From: Vitreoscilla filiformis
GTDB taxonomy: Bacteria > Pseudomonadota > Gammaproteobacteria > Burkholderiales > Burkholderiaceae_C
Assembly: GCF_002222655.1 (NCBI RefSeq)
Contig: NZ_CP022423.1
Coordinates: 372,001 to 436,000 of the forward strand
Length of the DNA: 64,000 nucleotides
Reading direction: 5' to 3'
Of this stretch, positions 1-7,174 are shown piece by piece. Both the position numbers and the translations under genes were made by a program. The notes under the pieces were generated by a model. It saw nothing but the letters and a program-made list of their open reading frames with translations, had not been told where the DNA came from and made no database searches. The first letter of the stretch is position 1. Each line of letters opens with the position of its first letter.

Positions 1-630
1 CCGGGGTTCGTACAACACACTGACATGCTCGGCGGCCAGATAGTCGGCCAAACCTTGCGGGGCGACACGCTGTTGGGGGTCGTAGAACACACGGTAGGTG
101 TCCTCGAACAAGCGGCGCTGCACGATGTCCGATCCTTCCGGTGGACGCGGGGTCAACACCAGATGGCACTCCCCTTCGCGCAGCAACGCGGGCTGTGGAG
201 CGCCCGAAGGGATGACGCGCAGCGTCACCCCAGGTGCCTGCGCCCGCAGCGCACGCAGCAGCGGGGGCAGGAGCAAATCCCGCTGCAAATCATTGGCGGC
301 GATGGTGAAACACGCCGTGAGCTGCTCAGGAACCACCCCACCGGCCCAACTGAAAGCCCGCAGTTCGTCCAGCAGGGTGCGCGCACGGGCGGCCAGAACA
401 TCGGCGTGCGCCGTCGGCACGATGCCGCGCCCGGACTTGACGAACAACGCATCCCCCACCAGCCCCCGCAACCGCTCCAAGGCATGGCTGACGGCCGATT
501 GGGTCAACCCCAACCGTTGCGCCGCCCGCGTGATGCTGCCGCACTCGTGAACACACAGCAACAGTTGCAACAAGTGGCCATCCAAGTCGAGATAAGCCGG
601 TGAAGGCGTTGATGCATCGATTTTTTTCAT
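1..630 (-). CDS. LysR-family transcriptional regulator (C-terminus cut by window edge)
   Basis: The reverse-strand frame opens at ATG 630 (MKKIDASTPSPAYLDL) and is still open at base 1, so 210 codons are visible of a family usually near 300. Residues about 15-75 form a winged helix-turn-helix with the LysR signature (SITRAAQRLGLTQSAVSHAL), followed by the start of the substrate-binding domain (LTACFTIAANDLQRDLL). It is divergent from ligA across 81 bp, the classic layout for a LysR activator of an aromatic catabolic operon. By position it probably controls ligAB in response to a ring-cleavage substrate or product; this is inference. A short inverted repeat (GCATgagtATGC, 636-647) lies in the gap and could be part of its binding site. 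Confidence 0.85.
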   Translation of the reverse strand, partial: MKKIDASTPSPAYLDLDGHLLQLLLCVHECGSITRAAQRLGLTQSAVSHALERLRGLVGDALFVKSGRGIVPTAHADVLAARARTLLDELRAFSWAGGVVPEQLTACFTIAANDLQRDLLLPPLLRALRAQAPGVTLRVIPSGAPQPALLREGECHLVLTPRPPEGSDIVQRRLFEDTYRVFYDPQQRVAPQGLADYLAAEHVSVLYEPR

Positions 631-711
631 GGATCGCATGAGTATGCACCGCTTTATCGCAGACCCGCCCCGCGAAATACTGGGCCACCCCAGCCTCCAC
701 CGGAGACACCC

Positions 712-1056
712 ATGCCCACCGAAACCCCGATTCCTGGCACCACGCTGTTCGATGGCACCCAAGCCATGAAAGGGTACGCGCTGAACAAGATGTGCTACTC
801 GTTCAATTCCGCCGCCAACCGGGTGGCGTTTCAACAAGACGAAGACGCTTACTGCACCCGCTATCAGTTGAACGACGCACAGCGCAACGCCATCCGAAAC
901 CGTGATGTGCTCGGCCTGATCGCCGCAGGGGGCAATGTGTATTACTTGGCCAAGTTCGCCGGCATCTTGGGGTTGGACGTCCAAGACCTGGGTGCCCTGC
1001 AAACGGGCATGAGCAAAGACGCATTCAAAGCCATGCTCGTGGCGGCTGGCCAGTGA
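712..1056 (+). CDS. ligA: protocatechuate 4,5-dioxygenase alpha (small) subunit, LigA type
   Basis: 114 residues, the normal size for the LigA small subunit of extradiol dioxygenases that open protocatechuate between C4 and C5. The sequence has the family features GTTLFDGTQAMKGYALNKMC near the N-terminus and the central GGNVYYLAKFAGILGLDVQDL stretch that packs over the active site of LigB. The start has a GGAGA ribosome-binding site 7 nt upstream. It is followed by ligB after 39 nt and transcribed with it. Related enzymes use gallate or methylgallate, so the exact substrate is not fixed by sequence. The rest of a protocatechuate 4,5-cleavage pathway is not in the window. Confidence 0.9.
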   Translation: MPTETPIPGTTLFDGTQAMKGYALNKMCYSFNSAANRVAFQQDEDAYCTRYQLNDAQRNAIRNRDVLGLIAAGGNVYYLAKFAGILGLDVQDLGALQTGMSKDAFKAMLVAAGQ

Positions 1057-1095
1057 TCTAACCCACCGAATTCATTGTTTGAGGAGACACGTCCC

Positions 1096-1950
1096 ATGGC
1101 ACACATCGTCGGTGGCATCACCACATCCCACGTTCCTGCGATCGGTCGCGCCATCGCCCGAGAACTGCAACAGGATCCCTATTGGAAGCCCTTTTTTGAT
1201 GGCTTCGCCCCCGTTCACACCTGGCTGGAACAAGCCCGCCCCGATGTGGTGGTGGTGTTCTACAACGATCACGGCCTGAATTTTTTCCTCGACAAGATGC
1301 CCACGTTTGCCGTGGGCGCTGCGCCCAGTTATGTCAACGCCGACGAAGGCTGGGGCATTCCGCAGGTGCCGGCGTTTCCAGGGGAGCAACACCTGTCATG
1401 GCACCTCATCAACCAGCTCATCGACGCTGAGTTTGACCTCACCACCTGCCAAGAAATGCTGGTGGATCATGCTTTCACCCTGCCGATGGCACTGCTTTGG
1501 CCGGATCAGAATTGGCCGGTCAAGGTCGTGCCGGTGTGTTTCAACACCGTGCAGTTTCCGCTCCCGTCGGCCAAGCGCTGCTGGGCATTGGGGGAGGCCA
1601 TCGGCCAAGCTGTCCGCACATGGCAGACCGACGACGGTCGTGAACCCCGCGTGCTGTTCCTTGGCACCGGTGGACTGAGCCATCAACTGGACGGCGAACG
1701 GGCCGGTTTCATCAACAAGGCGTTCGATCTCCAGTTCATGAACAGCCTGATCGAAGACCCGAAGTGGGCCACCCAATTCAGCGTTCACCAACTGGTGGAA
1801 AAAACGGGCACCCAAGGGGTGGAGCTGCTGATGTGGCTGGCCACCCGCGCTGCGCTGGGTGAGCAAGTCCGGCGAATTCACCAGAATTACCACATCCCGA
1901 TTTCCAACACCGCTTCGGGCCTGATGGTGATGGAACCGGTGCAAGGCTGA
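1096..1950 (+). CDS. ligB: protocatechuate 4,5-dioxygenase beta (catalytic) subunit, LigB type
   Basis: 284 residues. This is the catalytic subunit that binds the non-haem ferrous iron and performs extradiol cleavage. Expected iron and acid/base residues are visible: His12 in GGITTSHVPAIGRA, the His of FYNDHGLNFF, and the conserved His of GLSHQLDGERAGFINKAFD. The ATG at 1096 is chosen over one 21 nt upstream because GAGGAG at 1081-1086 sits at normal spacing and MAHIVGGITTSHVPAIG matches the family N-terminus. A strong terminator hairpin follows directly, so ligA-ligB is a two-gene unit here. Confidence 0.9.
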   Translation: MAHIVGGITTSHVPAIGRAIARELQQDPYWKPFFDGFAPVHTWLEQARPDVVVVFYNDHGLNFFLDKMPTFAVGAAPSYVNADEGWGIPQVPAFPGEQHLSWHLINQLIDAEFDLTTCQEMLVDHAFTLPMALLWPDQNWPVKVVPVCFNTVQFPLPSAKRCWALGEAIGQAVRTWQTDDGREPRVLFLGTGGLSHQLDGERAGFINKAFDLQFMNSLIEDPKWATQFSVHQLVEKTGTQGVELLMWLATRAALGEQVRRIHQNYHIPISNTASGLMVMEPVQG

Positions 1951-1959
1951 CCCGAACGC

Positions 1960-1995
1960 AAAAAGCCCGCAAGCTCAACAGCTTGCGGGCTTTTT
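1960..1995. terminator. bidirectional rho-independent terminator after ligB
   Basis: Perfect 16-bp inverted repeat AAAAAGCCCGCAAGCT / AGCTTGCGGGCTTTTT with a 4-nt loop. Runs of A on the left and T on the right let it work on both strands. It lies between ligB and the convergent DUF1566 gene. Confidence 0.9.
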
Positions 1996-2023
1996 GTTGG
2001 CTGGACGACGCCCGCCGAGGGAC

Positions 2024-2533
2024 TCAGCGCACCAAACGAACGTGCAGCCGGTTGGTGGAACGCGCACTGGCGTTCACATACCCGACGAAGAAGTAAACGC
2101 TCCAAGCGTAGTCGGGGTAACCCACCAGGGTCGAGGACGTCCAGTAACCGGTCGAAGACGTGTTCGGGAAAGCGGTCACGTTGATGGCCGGCTTGCTGCG
2201 CGTGCGATCCACCAAACTGCCCAGCTCACGTGCCGTGGGCAGGCGCCAGCCGGCTTGGGTTTGAGCGTAGGCAATGGCCTGGTCATGCGTAAACAGCGCC
2301 ATGCTGCCGATGCAGCTGTTGCCGTTCCAAGTCTGGCCCGCACTGCAACGACGCCATGTGCGGCCTGTCTTGGTGTCCGTCACAGCATCCCCGCTGGCGG
2401 AATACACAAAGCGCGAAGCCTCACTCTGCTCGGGTGCCTGGGCTTGTACAGCACCGCCACCCAGCAGCATGGCCGCCAGTACGCATCCAGAAGCCAGACT
2501 CGACGCAAAGCGGTGGGGAGCTGGAGGATTCAT
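2024..2533 (-). CDS. secreted DUF1566 (Lcl-domain) protein, copy 1
   Basis: 169 residues from ATG 2533 (MNPPAPHRFASS). The N-terminus is a signal peptide (hydrophobic SGCVLAAMLLGGGAVQAQA). The rest is a single DUF1566/Lcl fold: FVYSASGDAVTDTKTGRTW, then the C-type-lectin-like signature WRLPTARELGSLVD and YWTSSTLVGYPDYAW. The function of the domain is not established; it is usually exported and surface or periplasmic. It is a close paralogue of the next gene (2631-3128), sharing gene order, length and every motif, so the pair comes from a tandem duplication. The two are separated by 97 bp and may be transcribed separately. Confidence 0.8.
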   Translation of the reverse strand: MNPPAPHRFASSLASGCVLAAMLLGGGAVQAQAPEQSEASRFVYSASGDAVTDTKTGRTWRRCSAGQTWNGNSCIGSMALFTHDQAIAYAQTQAGWRLPTARELGSLVDRTRSKPAINVTAFPNTSSTGYWTSSTLVGYPDYAWSVYFFVGYVNASARSTNRLHVRLVR

Positions 2534-2630
2534 AGCAAGCTCTCTGATGTGGAACGGATTGTGTGGAAAAACTCTACAGACTCGGACGCAACTCCGCCAG
2601 CCTGACAAGTTGGGGGGGTGACATCCCGCA

Positions 2631-3128
2631 TCACTTCACGAGTCGGATGGGATGAACATTGTCGCGGAAACTGTAGGCCAGCGCCCCCGTGATGAAATTC
2701 ACGGTCCAAAAGGCGTCCGGATCGCCCACCATCGGTGATGACGTCCAGTAGTTGTTCAGAACGGTGCCAGGAAACACGGCCACATCAATCGCCGGACTGG
2801 TACGCTCCCGATCGACCAAACTGATCAGCTCTTTGGCATCGGGCAAGCGCCAGCCGCCAGCCTGCTGTGCTTTGGCATAGGCCACCGCCTGATCGTAGGT
2901 GAACAGCGTGGCTGTGCCGGTGCAAGCGTTGTTGACCCACGCCTGACCCACACTGCAACGGCTCCACGTGAAGCTGGTTTTGCTGTCGGCCACGGTGTCC
3001 CCCGCAGGTGAGGCCGTAAAACGGCCCGCCTGCGCCTGAACAGCCCCGGCCCCCAGCAAAAGTGTTGCCGTCAGCAAACAACCCAGGATCGGCTTGGCGC
3101 CGAATCGGTGGTTGGCAACAGGGTTCAT
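2631..3128 (-). CDS. secreted DUF1566 (Lcl-domain) protein, copy 2
   Basis: 165 residues from ATG 3128 (MNPVANHRFGAKPIL). It has a signal peptide ending near GAVQAQA, then the DUF1566 fold with TASPAGDTVADSKTSFTW, GGWRLPDAKELISLVDRERT and NNYWTSSPMVGDPDAFWTV. A Cys pair (CSVGQAWVNNAC) matches the one in copy 1 and may form a disulfide. It is the paralogue of the gene at 2024-2533. About 190 bp upstream hold no gene and contain an AT-rich patch (CTATTAATATTC, near 3307-3318). No function can be assigned beyond exported protein. Confidence 0.8.
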   Translation of the reverse strand: MNPVANHRFGAKPILGCLLTATLLLGAGAVQAQAGRFTASPAGDTVADSKTSFTWSRCSVGQAWVNNACTGTATLFTYDQAVAYAKAQQAGGWRLPDAKELISLVDRERTSPAIDVAVFPGTVLNNYWTSSPMVGDPDAFWTVNFITGALAYSFRDNVHPIRLVK

Positions 3129-3320
3129 ATCGGGCTTTCTGCGTGAATGAGTGGGTTGAACAAAACAACAAGCCGGCGCTCCAAAGGCCACGCGCAGAAC
3201 ATCACATGACCAAGCAACACGCCAGATTTTACGGTTTGGCACGTTTCTGAGCGTAACTCAATGCGGTGTCGGAAACATACGACATTGTGAACGCGCCGCC
3301 CATCCCCCTATTAATATTCC

Positions 3321-3512
3321 TCAGGCGGCTTCGTAGCCTTCTTCGGCCAAGGCGGCCTTGAACGCTTCGGCTGGCAGCTCGCTGTGAATCGCCACTTTGT
3401 GGGTGGGCAAGTCGATGGCGACTTGGGCCGTTGCGTCCACTTGGCGCACTGTGGCCGTGACGGACTTGACGCAGTGGCCGCACGTCATGGTGGGCAAAAC
3501 GAATTCGATCAT
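3321..3512 (-). CDS. copZ: copper chaperone, heavy-metal-associated (HMA) domain protein
   Basis: 63 residues, a single HMA domain. The metal-binding CxxC is in the N-terminal loop (LPTMTCGHCVKSV), followed by the alpha/beta sandwich. CopZ-type proteins carry Cu(I) in the cytosol and hand it to CopA. The start at ATG 3512 (MIEFVLPTMTCGHC) gives the normal family length; an upstream in-frame start would add 24 untypical residues. It is divergent from copA across 111 bp, so both are probably induced by copper from the shared region. The end EEGYEAA is typical. Confidence 0.88.
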   Translation of the reverse strand: MIEFVLPTMTCGHCVKSVTATVRQVDATAQVAIDLPTHKVAIHSELPAEAFKAALAEEGYEAA

Positions 3513-3543
3513 GGCAAAACTCCCGGAGCCACGCCCCAACGGT

Positions 3544-3556
3544 TGACATGCTGTCA
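3544..3556. promoter_or_regulatory. inverted repeat between divergent copZ and copA
   Basis: TGACA-TGC-TGTCA, a perfect 5-bp dyad inside a TTGACA-like hexamer (3543-3548) in the 111-bp divergent gap. It is a candidate operator for a copper-responsive regulator. It does not match the usual CueR box and no regulator gene is nearby, so its role is uncertain. Confidence 0.35.
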
Positions 3557-3623
3557 GTATCACCCGCCTCGGGACAATCCCCATTGCGCCAGATCGTCAG
3601 CCGGAGTGGATACAGTGCCCCCC

Positions 3624-5945
3624 ATGATCACCCTGCCCATCCGAGGCATGACCTGTGCCTCCTGTTCCGCCCGTGTCGAGCGAGCGCTCAAGAAGTTGCC
3701 GGGCGTGCAATCCGCCGTCGTCAACCTGGCCACGGAAACTGCAACGATCGATGCGCCTGCACTGGATCGGTCGGTGCTGGTGGAAGCCATCGTGCGCGCC
3801 GGCTATGAAGTGCCCGACCCGCCAGCCACGCATCCTCCCCCAGACCCCTCGGCAAGCGATCCTGCCATGCCGGCCAGTGGGCTGGATCGGCTGCGCGCCC
3901 ACCTGCCCCAAGACCCCGAAGCCCGCGACGTGCTGTGGGCCACCTTGCTCACCCTGCCCCTGCTGCTGCCGATGCTGGCCGGCGAGGATGGGCACCACTT
4001 GGTGGCCCCGTTCTGGCAAGCCGTACTCGCTTCCGTGGTGCTGTTCGTGTTCGGAGGGCGTTTCTTCAAAGCGGGTTGGAAAGCCGTCCAAGCACGCAGC
4101 GCCAACATGGATGTGCTGGTGGCCCTGGGCACTGGCGCGGCGTGGGCGTTGTCCATGGCCGTGTGGCTCAGCACCGACGAGGACACCCCGCCGGCCCTTT
4201 ATTTCGAGAGCGCCGCAGCCGTCATCACCTTGGTGCGTCTGGGCAAGTGGCTCGAAGCCCGGGCCAAACGCCGCACGCTGGCGGCGCTGGATGCGCTGCA
4301 AGCCCTGCGTCCCGCCCAAGCCTGTGTGCTGCGCCATGGCCAGGAAAAAATCTTGCCCATCGACAAACTGCGGTTGGGCGATGAAGTGATGGTGCGTCCA
4401 GGCGAACGCCTTCCCGTTGACGGGGTGGTGCTGGAGGGGCACAGCCACATTGACGAGTCCCTCATCACGGGCGAGAGCCTGCCCGTCGCACGGGGGCCGG
4501 GTGAGCATGTCACGGGTGGCAGCGTCAATGGCGAAGGGGTGTTGAAGGTGCGTGCCACCGCCCTGGGGGCGGAAAGCCAAATCGCCCGCATCGTGCGTCT
4601 GGTGGAGGAAGCGCAGGGCATCAAAGCGCCCATCCAGCAGCAAGTGGACAAGGTCGCCGCCGTTTTTGTGCCCGTGGTCCTAGTGCTGGCCGTCGTGACT
4701 TGGGTGGGATGGCTGACCCTGTCCACGGAAGGGCTGGCCCAAGCCACGATCCATGCCGTCTCGGTGCTGGTGATTGCCTGCCCGTGTGCGCTGGGATTGG
4801 CCACACCGGCGACGCTGATGGTGGCCAGCGGCTTGGCGGCTCGACGGGGAATTTTGGTGCGCGACGCCAGCACCTTGGAGCGGCTGCGCGAGGTTCGCTT
4901 GGTGGCGTTTGACAAAACCGGCACCCTCACACAAGGCCACCCCGACATCACCGGCGTCCATGCAGCTCCCGGCATTGACCCCCAAGCGGTGCTGGCCACG
5001 GCTGCGGCCTTGCAGCAGGGCAGCGAGCATCCCCTGGCACGGGCCGTCTTGGCACAAGCCCGCGAACAGGGGTTGATCCTCCCGCATGCCACCGGCGTGT
5101 GCGCAGAACCGGGGTACGGCCTCCGTGGTGACGTTCATGCCGCCGGGCCGGACAGCCCGCGCTACACCTTCCATTTGGGCAGCTCACGCTGGATGCGTGA
5201 GCTGGGGGTGGATCTGCAAACCTTGGAGGCCGCCGCCCAAGCCCATGCTGTGCAGGGTCATTCCGTGTCGTGGCTGGTGCTGGTGCCCCCAGGAAGCCAT
5301 GCTGCAACCTCCGACACGGACACGCCGCCGCCTCGCCCCACGCCCATGCTGCTGGGATGCTTGGCGTTCGGTGATCGGCCCCGAGTCACAGCGGCGGCGG
5401 CAGTGGCCACGTTGCAAGCGCAAAGCGTGCGCTGTGTGCTCATCAGCGGCGATCATCCAGCCGCCGCTGAGCACCTGGGCCGCGCCGTGGGGATCAGCGA
5501 AGTGCATGCCGACGCTCGCCCGGAAGGCAAAGCCGCCTTGATTGCGCAGCTCAAAGCCAGCACCTCGGGCGCGGTGGCGATGGTGGGCGATGGGATCAAC
5601 GACGCCCCTGCCCTCGCCGGCGCTGACGTGGGCCTGGCCATGGCCCATGCCGATGGTGGCACCGATGTGGCCATGCACACCGCCGGCATCACGCTGCTGC
5701 GCGGCGACCCTTGGAGCGTGGTGGAGGCCCTGGCTTTGGCCAAGGCCACGGGCGACAAAATCCGCCAAAACCTGTTCTGGGCTTTTGCCTACAACATTGT
5801 GGGGATTCCGCTGGCCATGCTGGGCCAGCTCAGTCCGATGGTGGCGGGGGCGGCCATGGCGTTGTCCAGCGTTTGCGTTGTCAGCAGTGCGCTGTGGCTG
5901 GGCCGCTGGAAACCCCCGGTGATGCTCAGTTCTGCGCCGGATTGA
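3624..5945 (+). CDS. copA: Cu(I)-translocating P1B-type ATPase
   Basis: 773 residues from ATG 3624 (MITLPIRGMTCASCS). Domains in order: one N-terminal HMA domain with GMTCASC (residues 8-14), paired membrane helices, the actuator TGE loop (ITGESLPV), the metal-site helix with CPC (VIACPCALGLATP, about residue 385), the phosphorylation site DKTGTLTQ (about 429), the HPLARA nucleotide-binding motif and GDGINDAPAL in the hinge. The last helices carry YNIVGIPLAMLG and a Met-rich segment. This is the Cu(I)-exporting subclass. The C-terminus overlaps the convergent serpin gene by 20 bp. It has one HMA domain, and the separate chaperone is divergent to it. Confidence 0.95.
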   Translation: MITLPIRGMTCASCSARVERALKKLPGVQSAVVNLATETATIDAPALDRSVLVEAIVRAGYEVPDPPATHPPPDPSASDPAMPASGLDRLRAHLPQDPEARDVLWATLLTLPLLLPMLAGEDGHHLVAPFWQAVLASVVLFVFGGRFFKAGWKAVQARSANMDVLVALGTGAAWALSMAVWLSTDEDTPPALYFESAAAVITLVRLGKWLEARAKRRTLAALDALQALRPAQACVLRHGQEKILPIDKLRLGDEVMVRPGERLPVDGVVLEGHSHIDESLITGESLPVARGPGEHVTGGSVNGEGVLKVRATALGAESQIARIVRLVEEAQGIKAPIQQQVDKVAAVFVPVVLVLAVVTWVGWLTLSTEGLAQATIHAVSVLVIACPCALGLATPATLMVASGLAARRGILVRDASTLERLREVRLVAFDKTGTLTQGHPDITGVHAAPGIDPQAVLATAAALQQGSEHPLARAVLAQAREQGLILPHATGVCAEPGYGLRGDVHAAGPDSPRYTFHLGSSRWMRELGVDLQTLEAAAQAHAVQGHSVSWLVLVPPGSHAATSDTDTPPPRPTPMLLGCLAFGDRPRVTAAAAVATLQAQSVRCVLISGDHPAAAEHLGRAVGISEVHADARPEGKAALIAQLKASTSGAVAMVGDGINDAPALAGADVGLAMAHADGGTDVAMHTAGITLLRGDPWSVVEALALAKATGDKIRQNLFWAFAYNIVGIPLAMLGQLSPMVAGAAMALSSVCVVSSALWLGRWKPPVMLSSAPD

Positions 5946-7158
5946 CCACTCGCCCCACAAACAGCGGGGCGCCGCTGGCTTGGTGGATGAGGGCGAACAC
6001 GAAGGGGCGATCCACCACCGCGCACGGCGGTTGTGGCGCCGGCATGCTCTTGACCGACACCACCGCCGCTGTGGCCGCAGCCGCCACGCCGCCCACTTCG
6101 TCCACACGCAACGAAGCGGACTGGAACACGTTCTCCACATGCAGGCCCTTGGCCGCCGCCGCCGTGAGCATCGGCGTGAAATTGGCCTGGTGACTGAACA
6201 TCGTTTTCACGCCCGATGCCTTCAGGGCCGCCTTCAAGCTCTGTGGCGAGGGCAGCAGCTCGAAGCGCGGCAGGCTCAGCGTGCAAGCCTGGGGCTTGAG
6301 TTGGGAGCGCCAGCGCGTCAGATCGGCGCCTTTGAGCCGCTCCAAGAAAGCCCCCAGAGGCCGCTCGGATGTGGGCATCGCCACCAGCAAGCTGAACGTT
6401 CCTCCCTCGAAGGGCAGTTCCATCACCAACGCCTGATCGGCTGGCACCTGTGCCAAACGCACCTCTCGTTCGGCTTGCATGGTGCGGGCCTCCACCTTGC
6501 CACCCCCTTCGAGCGTGAACGGACGCACCTGAGTGCGCAGCGGATCAAACGGCTGCTCCCAGCGGCTGGCAAAGTGAACGGCGTTGGTCACCACCAGGCG
6601 GGATGCACTGGACAGCGCTCCCGCCGGCAACAGTTCAGGCACCTGCTTGCGCGTCTGCTCGGACACCCAGGCGTTGATGCCTGTGCGCGCTTGCTCCGGG
6701 TCGGTCAACACCAAACTGCCGGGCTCGGCGCCATAGCGGGTGCGTACCGCGTCCGCATAACGGGGTTGTAGCGCAGCCGTCAGCGTGGCATCGACCCACA
6801 GCCGGTTGGCCAGCGTGACGGCCCCGGTTTTTTGCAACTCGCTCTGCCAAGCAGGCAATTGTGTGGCGTAGAACTGCTGGCCCCGGCGCGAAGATCCCGC
6901 CACCCAGTGCTCCAGCTCGGACTGGGTCGCACCGCTGGTGCCTGACTGCAACAAGCCCAACGCCGCCCCCAGCGACAGCGGCGACACCACCGCATTGCCT
7001 GTCGTGCCTGCGGCTTGCGTCTGGTGCCTCAGCAGCTTGAAGCCCACGTCGCCCAACGCATGCGCCAGCGCGGTGTCCCCCGCCTGCGCCTGCCCTCCCA
7101 TCAGGGCGACCACACACAACACCACGGCGCGAGGCTTGAAAATTTGGAAGTGATCCAT
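5926..7158 (-). CDS. exported serpin (serine/cysteine protease inhibitor)
   Basis: 410 residues, a full-length serpin, from ATG 7158 with GGAGA upstream. Residues 1-26 are a signal peptide (AVVLCVVALMGGQAQA), so the protein should reach the periplasm or outside. Serpin hallmarks are present: NAVVSPLSLGAALGLL (helix B), LVVTNAVHFASRWEQPF (strand 3A region) and the C-terminal DRPFVFALIHQASGAPLFVGRV. The reactive-centre loop begins at Glu354 (P17), has Gly at P15, a short-side-chain hinge (VAAAATAA, P13-P6) typical of inhibitory serpins, and by alignment to alpha-1-antitrypsin Lys370-Ser371 as P1-P1'. A Lys P1 predicts inhibition of Lys/Arg-specific proteases. It lies 16 nt downstream of the caspase-like peptidase, so the two are co-transcribed. 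Confidence 0.93.
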   Translation of the reverse strand: MDHFQIFKPRAVVLCVVALMGGQAQAGDTALAHALGDVGFKLLRHQTQAAGTTGNAVVSPLSLGAALGLLQSGTSGATQSELEHWVAGSSRRGQQFYATQLPAWQSELQKTGAVTLANRLWVDATLTAALQPRYADAVRTRYGAEPGSLVLTDPEQARTGINAWVSEQTRKQVPELLPAGALSSASRLVVTNAVHFASRWEQPFDPLRTQVRPFTLEGGGKVEARTMQAEREVRLAQVPADQALVMELPFEGGTFSLLVAMPTSERPLGAFLERLKGADLTRWRSQLKPQACTLSLPRFELLPSPQSLKAALKASGVKTMFSHQANFTPMLTAAAAKGLHVENVFQSASLRVDEVGGVAAAATAAVVSVKSMPAPQPPCAVVDRPFVFALIHQASGAPLFVGRVVNPAQN

Positions 7159-7174
7159 GCTTGTTATCTCCGGT

